Assembly (NCBI RefSeq): GCF_946223165.1
Contig: NZ_CAMIBP010000011.1
Coordinates: 9,737-73,736 of the forward strand
Direction of reading: 5' to 3'
DNA: 64,000 nt
From: an uncultured Corynebacterium sp.
GTDB lineage: Bacteria; Actinomycetota; Actinomycetes; Mycobacteriales; Mycobacteriaceae
A model generated the notes under the pieces. The model saw only the letters and a list, made by a program, of their open reading frames with translations, had not been told where the DNA came from and searched no databases. The position numbers and the translations under genes are program-made. Shown here piece after piece: positions 27,153 through 40,199 of the stretch; positions within the stretch are counted from its first letter, which is position 1; each line of letters opens with the position of its first letter.

Positions 27153-28376
27153 ATGGCCTACGTACTCGTCCTTAACTCGGGTTCCTCGTCCGTCAAGTTC
27201 CAGCTCGTCGACCCGGAATCCTCGGCCACCGACACCCCGCTCGTCTCCGGCCTCGTGGAACAGGTCGGCGAGCCCATGGGCGCCGTCACCGTCAAGACCG
27301 GCGGTGAGGAGTATAAGGAGGAGCTGGAGATCCCCACGCACTCCTTCGGCCTGCAGCGTGCCTTCGACATCATGCACGACCATGGGGTGGGCCCCATGGA
27401 CGTCGAGGTCATCGCCGTCGGCCACCGCGTCGTCCACGGCGGTAAGCTGTTCAGTGAGCCGCAGCTCATCGTGGATCAGATTGAGTCCATGATTGAGGAC
27501 CTCATCCCGCTGGCCCCGCTGCACAACCCGGCCAACTTGGACGGCATCCGCGTTGCCCGCACGATGCTGCCGGATATCCCGCACGTCGCCATCTTCGATA
27601 CCGCGTTCTTCAACCACATCCCGCCGGCGGCTGCGCTTTACGCCATCAATAATGAGGTCGCCTCCAAGTACGATATCCGTCGCTACGGCTTCCACGGCAC
27701 CTCGCACGAGTTCGTCTCGCAGCAGGTCCCGGGCCTGCTGGGCAAGGACCCGAAGACCGTCAACCAGATCACCCTGCACCTGGGCAACGGTGCCTCGGCT
27801 GCCGCCATCCGCCACGGTCGCCCCATCGACACCTCCATGGGCCTGACCCCGCTGGCCGGTCTGGCCATGGGTACCCGTTCCGGAGACATTGACCCGGGCA
27901 TCATCTTCCACCTGTCGCGCCAGGCGGGAATGTCTATCGATGAGATCGACAACCTGCTCAACAAGCAGTCCGGTGTCAAGGGCATCGCTGGCGTGAACGA
28001 CTTCCGCATCCTGCGTCAGCGGATTGAACAGGAAGATCAGGACGCGTGGCTGGCCTACAACATCTACATTCACCAGCTGCGCCGCTTCATCGGCTCCTAC
28101 ATGATCGCGCTCGGTCGCGTGGACGCCATCACGTTTACCGCCGGAGTGGGTGAGAACGACACCGAGGTCCGTCAGGACTCGCTGTTCCACCTGGAAATGT
28201 ACGGTATCCACTTCGACAAGGAAGCCAACCTTGTGCGCTCCAAGGAGCCGCGCATGATTTCCACGGCTGACTCACCGGTCAAGGTGTTCGTCGTGCCGAC
28301 CAACGAGGAGCTGGCCATTGCTCAAAAGTCCGCCGAGGTTGCCGCCATGGCGCGCGAGGCGGGGCTGTACGCCTAA
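27153..28376 (+). CDS. ackA: Acetate kinase
   Basis: 407 residues, ASKHA-fold kinase transferring phosphate between ATP and acetate. Motifs: [14 protein letters not shown] at the N-terminus, [67 protein letters not shown], and TAGVGEND near 330. Length normal. Zero-nt spacing to pta implies tight coupling. A GC-rich terminator follows 30 nt after the stop. Confidence 0.96.
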   Translation: MAYVLVLNSGSSSVKFQLVDPESSATDTPLVSGLVEQVGEPMGAVTVKTGGEEYKEELEIPTHSFGLQRAFDIMHDHGVGPMDVEVIAVGHRVVHGGKLFSEPQLIVDQIESMIEDLIPLAPLHNPANLDGIRVARTMLPDIPHVAIFDTAFFNHIPPAAALYAINNEVASKYDIRRYGFHGTSHEFVSQQVPGLLGKDPKTVNQITLHLGNGASAAAIRHGRPIDTSMGLTPLAGLAMGTRSGDIDPGIIFHLSRQAGMSIDEIDNLLNKQSGVKGIAGVNDFRILRQRIEQEDQDAWLAYNIYIHQLRRFIGSYMIALGRVDAITFTAGVGENDTEVRQDSLFHLEMYGIHFDKEANLVRSKEPRMISTADSPVKVFVVPTNEELAIAQKSAEVAAMAREAGLYA

Positions 28377-28404
28377 GTAGCGAGGGTTGGGTCGCTGGGA
28401 CACT

Positions 28405-28435
28405 GGGGCGCTCGGGTTGCGGACCTGAGCGCCCC
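28405..28435 (+). terminator. Terminator after pta-ackA
   Basis: GGGGCGCTC (28405-28413) pairs with GAGCGCCCC (28427-28435), with further GGT/ACC pairing inside the loop. Confidence 0.75.
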
Positions 28436-28451
28436 GTGGTCTGCTTGGGGC

Positions 28452-29300
28452 ATGGAACTTCTGCAGCTTCAGGAGCTCCCGGGGGACTATGTGGCGCTGA
28501 GCACCACCTTGGGGGTGACCAAAGATTGGTGGGATACAGCGCCATTTCACCAGCGTGCCGAGGCCCGCGCACTGGCCATCGGGCACTCAACCCGCCGCGC
28601 GGTGCTGCTGGGGGCGGCCGCCGCCCGCGTGCACGGACTGTGGGTGTTTCGGCCGCGGAGCGGCCCGGAGATAGTGCGGTTGGGGCTGCCCTCCGGGACT
28701 GTTCCGCCGCGCGCGGACTGGTTACCCGGTAGCTCCTATGTCCGGGGACCCGTGGGGGAGACCGAGCTCGTGCGCGGGGTGCGCGTGAGTTCTCGCGCAC
28801 GGACGGTGGTGGACATTGCGCGATGGGAGGGCTGGATTCGCGGCTTCGTCGCGGCGGAGTCCTTCCTGCGTGACGGCGGGCTGATTCGGGAGCTGCAGGA
28901 CGCGTGCTTGGGCCTGGGGAGAGTACGGGGCATCGCGGATGCCCGCCGCGCGGTGCGGATGGCGGGTGGGCAGTCGGAGTCGCCCTACGAGGCCTTGGCG
29001 TTCGGCTTGCTGACGTACGCCGAGGTGCCGGTTCGCCAGCAGGTGCGGCTCCTCGATGACGCCCGGGTGGACCTCATGGTCGGGGCCAAGCTCGTGGTGG
29101 AGATCGACGGGGCGGTGAAGTATGACGGTTCGACGTACGGTGTGTCGCCGCACGATGCGGTGTTGGCGGAGCGGCGGCGCGAGGTCCGCTTGCACAACGC
29201 AGGCTTTACGGTCATCCGCTTCATGGCTGCGGAGGTGGAAAAGGACCCCGAGAGCTTCATCGCGACGGTGAAGAGGTGGCACCGCACCCTATCTGTATAG
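28452..29300 (+). CDS. AbiEi-like/DUF559-type protein with restriction-endonuclease-like C-terminus
   Basis: 282 residues. The N-terminal half has the winged-helix-like pattern of AbiEi antitoxin-related proteins (AVLLGAAAARVHGLWVF, RGVRVSSRARTVVDIAR). The C-terminal half (about 175-282) reads SPYEALAFGLL, RVDLMVGAKLVVEIDG, ERRREVRLHNAGFTVIRFMAAEV, which is the PD-(D/E)XK layout of DUF559/Vsr-like nucleases. No toxin gene is adjacent, so it stands alone as is common in actinobacteria. Nuclease activity is inference. The stop codon is embedded in a 16-bp-arm inverted repeat. Confidence 0.65.
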   Translation: MELLQLQELPGDYVALSTTLGVTKDWWDTAPFHQRAEARALAIGHSTRRAVLLGAAAARVHGLWVFRPRSGPEIVRLGLPSGTVPPRADWLPGSSYVRGPVGETELVRGVRVSSRARTVVDIARWEGWIRGFVAAESFLRDGGLIRELQDACLGLGRVRGIADARRAVRMAGGQSESPYEALAFGLLTYAEVPVRQQVRLLDDARVDLMVGAKLVVEIDGAVKYDGSTYGVSPHDAVLAERRREVRLHNAGFTVIRFMAAEVEKDPESFIATVKRWHRTLSV

Positions 29301-29328
29301 GAAGACTCGTGGCTTCCTATACAGATAG
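29289..29328 (+). terminator. 16-bp-arm inverted repeat at the stop of the AbiEi-like gene
   Basis: CTATCTGTATAGGAAG (29289-29304), an 8-nt loop, and its perfect complement (29313-29328). The TAG stop (29298-29300) is inside the first arm. AT-richer than the surroundings, and it shares the core TGTATAGGA with the next repeat. Confidence 0.75.
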
Positions 29329-29373
29329 CGGATTGCGTCCGGCAAAACCCCAGGTCGCGACCGCGAGATAATG

Positions 29374-32974
<3,601 letters not shown>

Positions 32975-32975
<1 letters not shown>

Positions 32976-34423
32976 CACAGGTACTCCTGAAGGCGGGGGC
33001 GAATGCCGATCCAGATGGCCAGGATGGCGCCCAGAGTGATAAGTCCCACGGCGCCGCCCAAGGCCCGGGTGGCGTCGAGGCTGTCGTCGATGTAGCTGCG
33101 CATCGCATCACGCGTGCTGCCGATGAGCGCGGAGAGCGCGTCGTTGAGGTCGTTAAACGCCATGGCGGCCGTGGGCTGGCCGGCCCAGGGCTGCAGCGCG
33201 GTGGCGCGGGAGATGGCCTCGTCGTAGCGGCCGTTGGCCATGTCATCCATGACGAAGTTATGGGCGGTGCGCCACTGGTTGATGGCCGTTCGAGCATTCG
33301 TCAGCGCCTGGCCCTGGTCCTTCGTGAGGTGCTCCGCCGAGTCGTAGGCATCGAGCGCGGCGGTGACGGAGGAGACCATTGCGTCGAAGTCACTGGTCCG
33401 GGTCTGCCCGCCGGAGGCGTCCGCCGTGGCTGCCGTGGCCTGGCGGGTGACGAGTACGAGGGTCTCCGACGTGCGCGCTTTCTGCGCCGCAATTTGGGAG
33501 TTGGTGAGTTGCTCCCAGGGGCTGGCGGCCGCCTCGAAACGCTGGGCGCCGGCGGCCCAGGTCAGCGCGTTGGCGGTGACCACCCACGTCAGCGCGACGA
33601 CCATGAGGGCAGTGGCGGCGAGGAAGCCGCGGTTGAAGCGGCGCCGGGTGAGCCGCCAGAGCCACCACTGCGCGCCCAGCAGGAACAGGACGGCGGCTAA
33701 GAAGCCGGAGACGGGGATGAGCTGCGGTGCGGTGAGCTCGCGCTGCTGCGTTGCCACCTTGGCCGAGGTGAGCTGGAAGAGCTGCGCCGCGGCGGGCAGG
33801 ATCTCCTCGCGCATGAGGGTCGAGGCGTTGGTCATGTAGGTCACGGCCACCGCGTTGTCGGCGCGGTGGTTGGCGCGGGCTTGTTCCACCATGCCGGTGT
33901 AGACGGGTAGCTGGCGCTGGACGAGCACGACAAGCTCGCGAATCTTTTCGTCGTTGACGTCGGTGCCCAAGACGGATTGGGTGGCGGCGACCGCCGCGCG
34001 ATCGATGGCGTCATTGTAGGTGGTGCGCGACGCGTTGGGCTCGATGCCGGACTGGACGAAGCCGGTGGTGGCGACCGTGTCCGCCAGCGACAGGGAGGTG
34101 TAGAGGTTGTGGGCCGCGTTGTTCATTGGCTCGGTGGAGCTGAGCAGGATGCTGAGGCGATCGTGGCGCACCGAGGAGAAGTTGGCCAGGGACGCGCCAG
34201 CGGCGGCGATGGCGACGGTGAGCAGCACCATCATGGCGGTGAGCTTGCCAGGCGTGGTGCCCGCGAAGCTCAGCCCGCGCCGGGCGAGGCGCGCCGGGCC
34301 GGAGAACCACGTGATCGCGCGGTGCGTGGCGCGATCGAAAACTGGCTGCGCTGGCTCGGTGACGTCATCGAGCCAGTGATCCGACAGAGGGGCCGCGGCA
34401 TCGTCGGTTGCGGGCACAGTCAT
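32975..34423 (-). CDS. glnX: GlnX, membrane signal-transmitting protein
   Basis: 482-residue inner-membrane protein with four predicted helices: about 58-80, 235-257, 272-297 and 455-478. Two extracytoplasmic helical loops between them resemble four-helix-bundle sensors. First gene of glnX-glnH-pknG; it is thought to carry the GlnH ligand signal across the membrane to PknG. A -10 TATCCT lies 6 nt before the ATG, predicting a leaderless operon mRNA. Divergent from the Nudix gene across a 60-bp gap. Confidence 0.9.
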
Positions 34424-34483
34424 TTCTCAAGGATAACTTTCGTCCCGTGTCGGGCGCCAGTATTTTGCCTTATTATGGCGGGC

Positions 34484-34999
34484 ATGTCGGAGCAGGACGG
34501 AAACGCGGACCATTCAGGGGTGAGCACGAGCGGCGACGGCTGGGCGCACGGACCGAACGGGTCGCGGGTCTGGGGCCTCTTTGGAGCGGCTGGCTTGTTC
34601 CTTGTCGCGGGGCGTGGCCAGGACGCCACGGTCCTGCTGCAGCACCGTGCCGCCTGGACCGCCATGGGGAATACGTGGGGGATTCCGGGCGGGGCGCGGG
34701 AGCCGGGGGAGGACGCCGTCGCCGCGGCGCTGCGCGAGACGCGCGAGGAGTGCGGCATTGTCGAGGCGGACGTGGAGGTGCTGGGGCACGAGGTCACCGC
34801 TGGGCCTTACGAGATTGACCAGTGGACATATACAACGGTGGTCGCCCGCTGCCCGCGCCCCCTGCCCACAGTGGCCAACGAGGAGTCGGAGGAGCTGCGG
34901 TGGGTGCCGCTTGCCGATGTCGCGGGGTTGGATCTCCTGCCCCCGTTCCGGGAGTCCCTGCCCAGGGTTGTCGAGATGGTGCGTGTGCTTAACCGGTAG
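34484..34999 (+). CDS. Nudix hydrolase
   Basis: 171-residue pyrophosphohydrolase. The Nudix box is complete, GGAREPGEDAVAAALRETREECGIV (about residues 66-90), with the R-E-x-x-E-E metal-binding core. Substrate unknown; small Nudix proteins clean up nucleoside-diphosphate derivatives. Either ATG 34484 (MSEQDGN) or 34475 may be used: TATTAT ends 7 nt before the first and TATTTT 8 nt before the second, both fitting leaderless mRNA. A 14-of-15 relative of the dispersed motif lies at 34909-34923. Confidence 0.88.
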   Translation: MSEQDGNADHSGVSTSGDGWAHGPNGSRVWGLFGAAGLFLVAGRGQDATVLLQHRAAWTAMGNTWGIPGGAREPGEDAVAAALRETREECGIVEADVEVLGHEVTAGPYEIDQWTYTTVVARCPRPLPTVANEESEELRWVPLADVAGLDLLPPFRESLPRVVEMVRVLNR

Positions 35000-35009
35000 T
35001 CTGGTCCGC

Positions 35010-35966
35010 ATGATTGAAGTTCAAGGACTGACCAAGGAGTACAAGTCAGTCCGTGCCGTCGATGACCTCACCTTCCGCGTGGAGCCGGGCATCGTCACGG
35101 GCTTTTTGGGCCCCAACGGCGCGGGCAAGTCGACGACGATGCGCATGATTCTCGGCCTGGATAACCCCACGGCGGGCACCGCCACCATCGGCGGCAAGCG
35201 CTACCGCGAGCTTAAGAACCCGCTCCGCGAGGTCGGTGCGTTGCTCGACGCCAAGGCCGTCCACCCCAACCGCTCGGCGGCCGCGCACCTCAAGTGGATG
35301 GCGCAGTCCAACGGCATTCCCGCCTCCCGCGTGGATGAGGTGCTGGGACTCGTGGGCCTGTCCGACGTGGCGGGCAAGAAGGCCGGCGGATTCTCGCTGG
35401 GCATGGGCCAGCGCTTGGGCTTGGCATCCGCGCTGCTGGGTGATCCGGGGATCCTCATCCTCGACGAGCCGGTTAATGGCCTCGACCCGGAGGGCATCCG
35501 CTGGGTTCGCTCGCTGGTGCGCGCGCTCGCCGCGGAGGGACGCTCCGTGCTTATTTCCTCCCACCTCCTTTCGGAGATGGCGCTCACGGCGGATCACCTC
35601 ATCGTCATCGGCCGCGGCAAGCTCGTGGCGGACCAGTCGACCAATGACTTCGTGAAGCAACACTCCGGAAGCCACGTCATCGTGCGCTCCGATAACCTCG
35701 ACGAGCTCGCCACGGTGCTGGAGTCGGAGGGCCTGCGGACGCAACGCGGTGTCGACGCCGACGGCCGGGCAACCCTGATCTTGGAGGACCAGGACACGGA
35801 CTACATCGGCAAGCGTGCGTTCAGCCTGGGCATCTCACTCAATGAGCTGACCCTGCACCGTGCTTCCCTGGAGGATGCCTTCATGGAGCTCACGGGTGAT
35901 GCCGCGCAGTACCGCGCAACCCTCGATGACACCACCGACTCTGCGGAGGCCAACCATGCTTTTTAA
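35010..35966 (+). CDS. ABC transporter ATP-binding protein
   Basis: 318-residue ATPase of the drug/bacteriocin-exporter (CcmA/DrrA-like) class. Walker A is GPNGAGKSTT near residue 36. The signature is FSLGMGQRLGLA near 130, Walker B is ILILDEPVNGLDPEG, and the switch His is in LISSHLLSEM. The C-terminal extension (about 215-318) is typical of two-component exporters. -10 TAGTCT 7 nt before the ATG suggests leaderless translation. It overlaps the permease gene by 11 nt. Confidence 0.92.
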   Translation: MIEVQGLTKEYKSVRAVDDLTFRVEPGIVTGFLGPNGAGKSTTMRMILGLDNPTAGTATIGGKRYRELKNPLREVGALLDAKAVHPNRSAAAHLKWMAQSNGIPASRVDEVLGLVGLSDVAGKKAGGFSLGMGQRLGLASALLGDPGILILDEPVNGLDPEGIRWVRSLVRALAAEGRSVLISSHLLSEMALTADHLIVIGRGKLVADQSTNDFVKQHSGSHVIVRSDNLDELATVLESEGLRTQRGVDADGRATLILEDQDTDYIGKRAFSLGISLNELTLHRASLEDAFMELTGDAAQYRATLDDTTDSAEANHAF

Positions 35967-36723
35967 TACCCTCCGTTCCGAGTTCACCAAGCTCATCACC
36001 ACCAAGTCGTTCTGGTGGACCACGGCCATCTTCCTCATTATCTCGTGGGGTTGGGCATTCGCCGCCGCGAAGTTCTCGGGTGACGGCCTAGATGGCGTGT
36101 CCGCGGTGAACACCGCCGCGCTCACCCTGCCGATCCTTATCATTGGTCTGCCGGTGCTCATGATTCAGGCGATCATGGTGGTGACCACCGAATACCGTTA
36201 CGGAGTTCAGGTTCCGACGTACCTGGCGAACCCCAATCGCGTGGCCGTCGCCGCCGTCAAGCTGTTCATGTACGGCGTCATCGCGGCGATCCTGGCGTTC
36301 CTCGCTGTGGCGGGCGCCTATCTCATCGGCGACACGCTGTCCTCCGACATGGTGGCGGAGACCTTCCACCCGTTCGACGATGACGCCGGCAAGCGCAACC
36401 TCTGGGGCTTCCCGCTGGCGACGTTCCTCGCCGTGTTCTTCGCGCAGGGCCTGGGCCTGCTGCTGCGCCAGACCGCCGGCACCGTCGCGGTAACGCTCAT
36501 CCTCTTCCTGGGACTTGACCAGCTCATCACGTTCGTCCCGAAGATCGGCGACAAGCTCGTCAACTTCTCCCCGTTTGGTGCGCTGATGAACTGGCTCAAC
36601 AACGTCGCACCCACCGACGCCCCGTGGGGCGAGAGCGTCACGGGCTATCTGTGGGTCTTCGTCGCATGGGCCGTCGCGCTCTGGGTGACGGGTGTGGCCC
36701 TGCTGGTGAAACGCGACGCGTGA
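35956..36723 (+). CDS. ABC-2-like transporter permease
   Basis: 255 residues with about six membrane helices. It begins MLFNTLRSEFTKLITTKSFW, the ABC-2/bacitracin-exporter-type N-terminal amphipathic helix, and ends with a helix before VKRDA. It partners with the ATPase encoded just upstream. The exported substrate cannot be read from sequence. Its TGA overlaps the GTG start of the MFS gene, so the three form one operon. Confidence 0.88.
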   Translation: MLFNTLRSEFTKLITTKSFWWTTAIFLIISWGWAFAAAKFSGDGLDGVSAVNTAALTLPILIIGLPVLMIQAIMVVTTEYRYGVQVPTYLANPNRVAVAAVKLFMYGVIAAILAFLAVAGAYLIGDTLSSDMVAETFHPFDDDAGKRNLWGFPLATFLAVFFAQGLGLLLRQTAGTVAVTLILFLGLDQLITFVPKIGDKLVNFSPFGALMNWLNNVAPTDAPWGESVTGYLWVFVAWAVALWVTGVALLVKRDA

Positions 36724-37892
36724 TCCCGCTTCCTCTCCTTCTCGTATTGGCCCTGTTGTCCGCAACGGCGCCTTTTGCGACCGACATGTACCTGCCGGTC
36801 CTTCCCGATATCGCTGTGGAGTTTGGCGTTCCCCGCGCTACGGTGCAGCTCACCCTGTCCGGGTTCTTCGTCGGTATGGGCGTGGGCCAGCTCGTCATCG
36901 GGCCGCTGTCCGATGCCCTCGGCCGCAAGCGCCTCCTCATTCTCGGCGCCGTAGTCGCGGTGGTCGCCTCCATCGTGGCGGCAGTGGCACCGACTGTCGG
37001 TGTGCTCATTGTGGGCCGCATCTTCCAGGGCCTCGGCGGCGGCGCCTGCGCTGTGCTCGCTCGCGCTATCGTCCCCGATCTGGTCGAGGGCAAGGCCGCG
37101 GCGAAGGCATTCTCCTTGCTCATGGCTATCGGTGCCCTGGCGCCGGCCATCGCACCCGTTATGGGTGGACTGCTGGCCGAGCCGCTGGGCTGGCGCGGCA
37201 TCTACTGGGTGCTCGTCGCCCTCCACACCGTCCAGCTGGTGCTCGCGTGGCTGCTTGTGCCCTCGGCGGGTGGCACCGGCGCCGCTGACGGGCTGCTGCG
37301 CACTATGGGCCGTAACTACCTGGCGGTCCTGCACTCCGGCCGCTTCTGGGGGTTTCTCGCCGCTATGGCGCTGAGCTTCGCGGCGATGTTCTGCTACATC
37401 TCCGCCTCGCCGTTCGTCATCCAGACGGTGTTCGGATTCAGCCCGACGGTGTACTCGCTCATCTTCGCGGTCAATTCGCTGGGCCTCTTCGGCGGCTCGG
37501 TGCTCAATTCCCGCCTTGTGTCCTCTCATGGCCCGGCCCGCCTCCTGCGCTTCGGCCTGGGCGGCCAGTGTACGGGCACGGTGTTGTTGCTCGTGGCGGC
37601 GCTGCTGGATGCGCCGGCGGCCGTGGTGCTGCCGCTGCTCTTCGTGGCGACGGTGCCGGTGGGATTCTGCATGGGCAACGCGACGGCGCTGGCCACGGGC
37701 CTGCTGCGCGAGTATGCGGGCTCGGTCTCGGCCGTGATGGGCTTTGTTCAGTCTCTGCTTGGCGCGCTGGTGTCTCCCATCATGGGGCTCGGCTCCGATG
37801 CCGTGCTCACCATGGCGCTGGGCATGGCGGTGTGTTCCGGCCTGGGCGCCGTGGGTGCCTTTGCCGCGACGCGTCCGGAGCGCTCGTCCTAG
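36720..37892 (+). CDS. Bcr/CflA-type MFS multidrug transporter
   Basis: 390-residue, 12-helix drug:H+ antiporter-like protein. Bcr/CflA features are SATAPFATDMYLPVLPDIA (helix 1), VQLTLSGFFVGMGVGQLVIGPLSDALGRKR (motif A), GRIFQGLGGGACAVLARAIVPDL and PVMGGLLAEPLGWRGIYWVL. The GTG start overlaps the permease stop (GTGA). It shares an operon with an ABC exporter, which hints at a common efflux theme. Confidence 0.9.
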   Translation: MIPLPLLLVLALLSATAPFATDMYLPVLPDIAVEFGVPRATVQLTLSGFFVGMGVGQLVIGPLSDALGRKRLLILGAVVAVVASIVAAVAPTVGVLIVGRIFQGLGGGACAVLARAIVPDLVEGKAAAKAFSLLMAIGALAPAIAPVMGGLLAEPLGWRGIYWVLVALHTVQLVLAWLLVPSAGGTGAADGLLRTMGRNYLAVLHSGRFWGFLAAMALSFAAMFCYISASPFVIQTVFGFSPTVYSLIFAVNSLGLFGGSVLNSRLVSSHGPARLLRFGLGGQCTGTVLLLVAALLDAPAAVVLPLLFVATVPVGFCMGNATALATGLLREYAGSVSAVMGFVQSLLGALVSPIMGLGSDAVLTMALGMAVCSGLGAVGAFAATRPERSS

Positions 37893-37950
37893 GACCAGTC
37901 CACGCGTAGTGAGACCGCGTCCGGACGAACGCGGCTGCGTTATTGCTGGG

Positions 37951-39408
37951 CTATTGCAGCGCCGAGGTCAGGCGCATGACATTGTCGACGTAGCGGCGGA
38001 TGAAGCCGCGCTCGTTCCACTCGTCGAGGGTCAGGCGATGGGACACGGACCTGTAGGTATCCGCGAGCCGACGGAATCCGTCGATGAGGTTGCCCTGGGC
38101 TACCAGCAGCGTGGACTCGTAGTTGAGGCCGAAGGAGCGCATGTCCATGTTGGAGGAGCCGAACATGCACAGCGGGATGTCGCCGTCGGGGTCCGCGATG
38201 AGGAACTTCGAGTGCAGGACGAAGGGCTCGGGGAATTGGTAGATGGTCACCCCGGCCTCGAGCAGCGCTTGGTAGTACGAGGATTGGGCGTGGTTGACCA
38301 TAAACTGGTCTGCCTTCGCGGAGACGTAGAGCTCGACGTTGACGCCGCGGTAGCAGGCGGTGGTGACGGCCTCCATCATGGACTCATCCGGCACGAAGTA
38401 GGGGGAGACCATGACTAAGTGTTGCTTGGCATGATGGATGACCGAGTTGAACATGCGTAGGTTCGGCTCTGTAGAATAGCCGGGGCCTGAGGGGATGAGC
38501 TGCAGGTAATTGGTGTCGGCGTCCCGGCGCTGATTCATCGCGGGGGGCGTGAAGGCAAGGATTTCGTCCGATTCGGAGTACCAATCCACAGCGAACATGA
38601 TGGCTAGAGAGGTCACGATGGGGCCCTCCAGCTCGACCATGTAGTCCACCCAGAACCGATCCTTCGTCTTGTAGGCGCGCTTGATCATGTTCATAGAGCC
38701 GAGGAAGCCGTGCTGTCCGTCGATGACGATGATCTTGCGGTGGTTGCGCAGATCGGGGCGGCTGAAACGAAAACGATGGATCTGCACCGGAAGGGTGACA
38801 TGCCAGTCCACGCCGATGGCGGTGAGCCGCTTGCCGAAGGAGTAGTAGCCCTTGTATTTGTAGGAGCCGATCTGATCAAGCAGGAGCTTGACCTCGACGC
38901 CGCGGGCGCGGGCGCGCTCGAGGGAGCGGTAGAAGGGTTCGGTGATCTCGTCCCAGGATTGGATGTAGATCTCCACGTAGACGTATTTCTCAGCGGTGTC
39001 GATGGCTGCGGCGATAGCGCGGATGGCCTCCGCGTAGTCGGAGTGGATGCCGAGGTTCTGGCCGTCGACCGTGGGGAAGCCGGTGAGCCGTCGGTTGAGC
39101 CGGATAAGGGATTCGATTTCGGGCGGCATGGCCCCGTGCGGATGATCGGAGATGTCGCGCTGGACGTCCTCGATCATGTCGTTGGCTTCTTCTTGGATGC
39201 GGTGGCGGCGCCGGTTGATATAGGGCGAGCCCATGAGGAGGAACAGCGGCAGACCCACGATGGGCAGCAACAAAATGGCGAGCAGCCACGCGGTAGAACT
39301 GGAGGGACGGCGGCCCTCGGGGACAAAACCGATGGCCACGATCTTGATGGCGTAATCGATAACCATCGCCAGGGCCTGCCACGTGGACAGATCGATGTTG
39401 ATGCTCAT
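37951..39408 (-). CDS. cls: Cardiolipin synthase (PLD family)
   Basis: 485-residue membrane enzyme condensing phosphatidylglycerol to cardiolipin. Two N-terminal helices (about 10-30 and 38-60) are followed by two phospholipase-D domains, each with an HKD motif: HRKIIVIDGQHGFLGSMN near 220 and HSKFLIADPDGD near 400. Length normal. The ATG follows the exonuclease III stop with no gap, so exoA-cls are likely cotranscribed. Confidence 0.93.
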   Translation of the reverse strand: MSINIDLSTWQALAMVIDYAIKIVAIGFVPEGRRPSSSTAWLLAILLLPIVGLPLFLLMGSPYINRRRHRIQEEANDMIEDVQRDISDHPHGAMPPEIESLIRLNRRLTGFPTVDGQNLGIHSDYAEAIRAIAAAIDTAEKYVYVEIYIQSWDEITEPFYRSLERARARGVEVKLLLDQIGSYKYKGYYSFGKRLTAIGVDWHVTLPVQIHRFRFSRPDLRNHRKIIVIDGQHGFLGSMNMIKRAYKTKDRFWVDYMVELEGPIVTSLAIMFAVDWYSESDEILAFTPPAMNQRRDADTNYLQLIPSGPGYSTEPNLRMFNSVIHHAKQHLVMVSPYFVPDESMMEAVTTACYRGVNVELYVSAKADQFMVNHAQSSYYQALLEAGVTIYQFPEPFVLHSKFLIADPDGDIPLCMFGSSNMDMRSFGLNYESTLLVAQGNLIDGFRRLADTYRSVSHRLTLDEWNERGFIRRYVDNVMRLTSALQ

Positions 39409-40194
39409 CTACCGCACCGATCCGAAGTCCGGGAGGTCGAGTTCGGTGATGAGCGGGGCGTGGTCAGAGGTCTTCTCTCCGGCGCGCTCCTCCAGATCGA
39501 CGAAGGTGCGCAGGGCGCGCAGCTGCGCGGAGGCCAGCAGGAAGTCGATTTTCATGCCCTGACCCCGCTGGAAGCGGGCCCCTTTGTAGTCAAAGTAGGT
39601 GTAGGGCTCCGCGTGCTCGAGGGGGCGCAGACCGGCCTCGAGGATCATCTCAAAGGCGGCGCGCTCAGGCTCGGAGACGTGGGTCTTGCCGCGGAAGGCC
39701 TCGATGTCCCAGACGTCAGCGTCCTCGGGGGCGACGTTGAAGTCACCGGCCAGGAGGAGCTTGCCCAGCGCGCGGGTTTCGGCGTAGCGGGCAAGAGCGT
39801 AGTCGAATTCCAGCTTGTAGAGGTAGTGCGGATCGGTCAGCTCGCGGCCGTTGGGGATGTAGAGGGACCAGATTTCGACGCCGCGGATGACGGCGCCGAG
39901 GGCACGGGCCTCGCGTTCCTGTGGTTTGGCGGGGTCCTTGTGGAAGCCGGGCTGGCCGGGAAAACCTACGTAGACTTCGCTGGGTTCTTCCTTCGACACG
40001 ATGGCCACGCCGTTCCATTGGTTGAGCCCGTGGTGGGTGACGTGGTAGCCGGGGAAGGCATCGACGGGGAACTTGCCGTCGGCCACCTTGGTCTCCTGCA
40101 GGCACAGCACATCGAGGTCGTGCTTGTGCAACAGATCGAGTGCTCGGCCCGCGCGGATGCGGACCGAGTTGATGTTCCAGGTGGCTATGCGCAT
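39409..40194 (-). CDS. xthA: Exodeoxyribonuclease III / AP endonuclease
   Basis: 261-residue Mg-dependent DNA repair nuclease acting at abasic sites. Family motifs: MRIATWNINSVR, LQETKV, NGVAIVSK, GDFNVAPEDADVWD (catalytic Asp/Asn), KIDFLLAS and SDHAPLI (catalytic His). Start at 40194; the frame continues upstream only into the neighbouring GNAT gene. A -10 TAACCT is 7 nt before the ATG inside the end of that gene, so a leaderless internal promoter is possible. Known as exoA in some corynebacterial annotations. Confidence 0.93.
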   Translation of the reverse strand: MRIATWNINSVRIRAGRALDLLHKHDLDVLCLQETKVADGKFPVDAFPGYHVTHHGLNQWNGVAIVSKEEPSEVYVGFPGQPGFHKDPAKPQEREARALGAVIRGVEIWSLYIPNGRELTDPHYLYKLEFDYALARYAETRALGKLLLAGDFNVAPEDADVWDIEAFRGKTHVSEPERAAFEMILEAGLRPLEHAEPYTYFDYKGARFQRGQGMKIDFLLASAQLRALRTFVDLEERAGEKTSDHAPLITELDLPDFGSVR

Positions 40195-40199
40195 GCGCT

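Noticed and set aside
35804..35814. CATCGGCAAGC in the ABC ATPase gene as a further copy of the dispersed word
   Set aside because: Only 11 bp match and the codons fit normal usage; could be chance.
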